The notes below the pieces were generated by a model, which was not told the DNA's origin, searched no databases, and saw nothing but the letters and a program-made list of their open reading frames with translations. From CAYOKT01 sp964404605 (GTDB taxonomy: Bacteria > Electryoneota > Electryoneia > Electryoneales > Electryoneaceae): a stretch of DNA of 6,067 nt. The position numbers and the translations under genes are program-made. Shown piece after piece: positions 5,858 to 6,067 of the stretch; within the stretch, counting starts at the first letter, position 1, and every line of letters begins with the position of its first letter. The DNA is taken from assembly GCA_964404605.1 (NCBI GenBank), contig CAYOKT010000129.1, forward strand, positions 1-6,067, written 5' to 3'.

Positions 5858-5939
5858 GTCATCCTGAACGTCAGTGAAGGATCTCGAAACGAAACGGTTC
5901 GGATCCAGAGGAAGCATAGCGTTTCGAGACCCTTCCCTC
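5858..5939 (+). repeat. SEGS-type dispersed intergenic repeat, copy A
   Basis: This copy matches the minus strand of 2115-2196 at about 68 of 82 bases. Read forward it would give VILNVSEGSRNE, the mark of this class of spacer repeat, not a real protein. It is followed at once by two tight hairpins: GTCCCGA/TCGGGAC at 5940-5955 and GGGTCA/TGACCC at 5956-5970. The small frame running from about 5846 to 6061 is judged a product of the repeat. Confidence 0.75.
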
Positions 5940-5970
5940 GTCCCGACCTCGGGACGGGTCAGGGTGACCC
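5940..5970. repeat. Two adjacent short hairpins
   Basis: GTCCCGA (5940-5946) pairs with TCGGGAC (5949-5955), and directly after it GGGTCA (5956-5961) pairs with TGACCC (5965-5970). Both stems are perfect with 2- and 3-base loops. No T run follows on either strand, so they are not intrinsic terminators; they look like the tail of the SEGS-type repeat. Confidence 0.6.
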
Positions 5971-6012
5971 ATCCACACGCTTTGTGAGCAGGAGGCTGCG
6001 AGGGCACGGCGC

Positions 6013-6067
6013 GCCGAGCCACGCCGCTCGCCACGCCATAGCCAAAGGCGAAGGCTGGTAGCGTTGC
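6013..6067. repeat. Direct repeat, right copy, cut by window edge
   Basis: Identical over all 55 visible bases to 5755-5809. Just before it, 6002-6016 repeats 15 bases of the palindrome at 32-51. With its partner it brackets SEGS copy A, so this may be the start of a further unit of a tandem array continuing outside the window. Confidence 0.8.

Noticed and set aside
5846..6061. A 71-codon plus-strand frame reading VILNVSEGS
   Set aside because: It is the translation of a SEGS-type spacer repeat plus the direct repeat, a known source of false protein calls.

Overview
The window is a GC-rich bacterial segment carrying four signalling genes of the HD-hydrolase and two-component type, set between intergenic blocks full of short dispersed repeats. 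The gene types (GAF plus HD-GYP, a stand-alone receiver, tandem HDOD proteins) and the SEGS-type spacer repeats would suit a GC-rich Desulfobacterota/Geobacter-like bacterium. That placement is inference from style, not from a marker gene, and is uncertain.

Layout. Bases 1-255 are intergenic: a perfect 20-bp palindrome near the left edge, then a good sigma70-type promoter with a palindromic spacer. A 571-residue GAF/HD-GYP protein follows (256-1971, +), a probable cyclic-di-GMP phosphodiesterase with a long insertion inside its HD core. Bases 1980-2345 are repeats: two 132-bp palindrome-rich copies in direct orientation with terminal inverted repeats, sandwiching an inverted copy of a SEGS-type repeat. 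On the minus strand, about 2610 down to 2378, there is a self-contained candidate small transcription unit with promoter, several hairpins, a perfect Shine-Dalgarno before a 13-codon ORF, and a textbook intrinsic terminator. A single-domain response regulator lies at 2698-3075 (-). It is divergent from a two-gene operon (3337-5699, +) encoding two HDOD proteins that overlap by ATGA; the second has a C-terminal GAF domain. Bases 5700-6067 hold no gene: two direct copies, 258 bp apart, of a repeat of at least 55 bp flank a second SEGS-type repeat.

How they may work together. The HD-GYP protein would degrade cyclic-di-GMP in response to a signal bound by its GAF domain. The receiver would take phosphate from a kinase encoded elsewhere. 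The HDOD pair are probably signalling or output scaffolds, possibly fed by the divergent receiver. This is a signalling neighbourhood rather than a metabolic one. The least explained element is the small minus-strand transcription unit at about 2378-2646.
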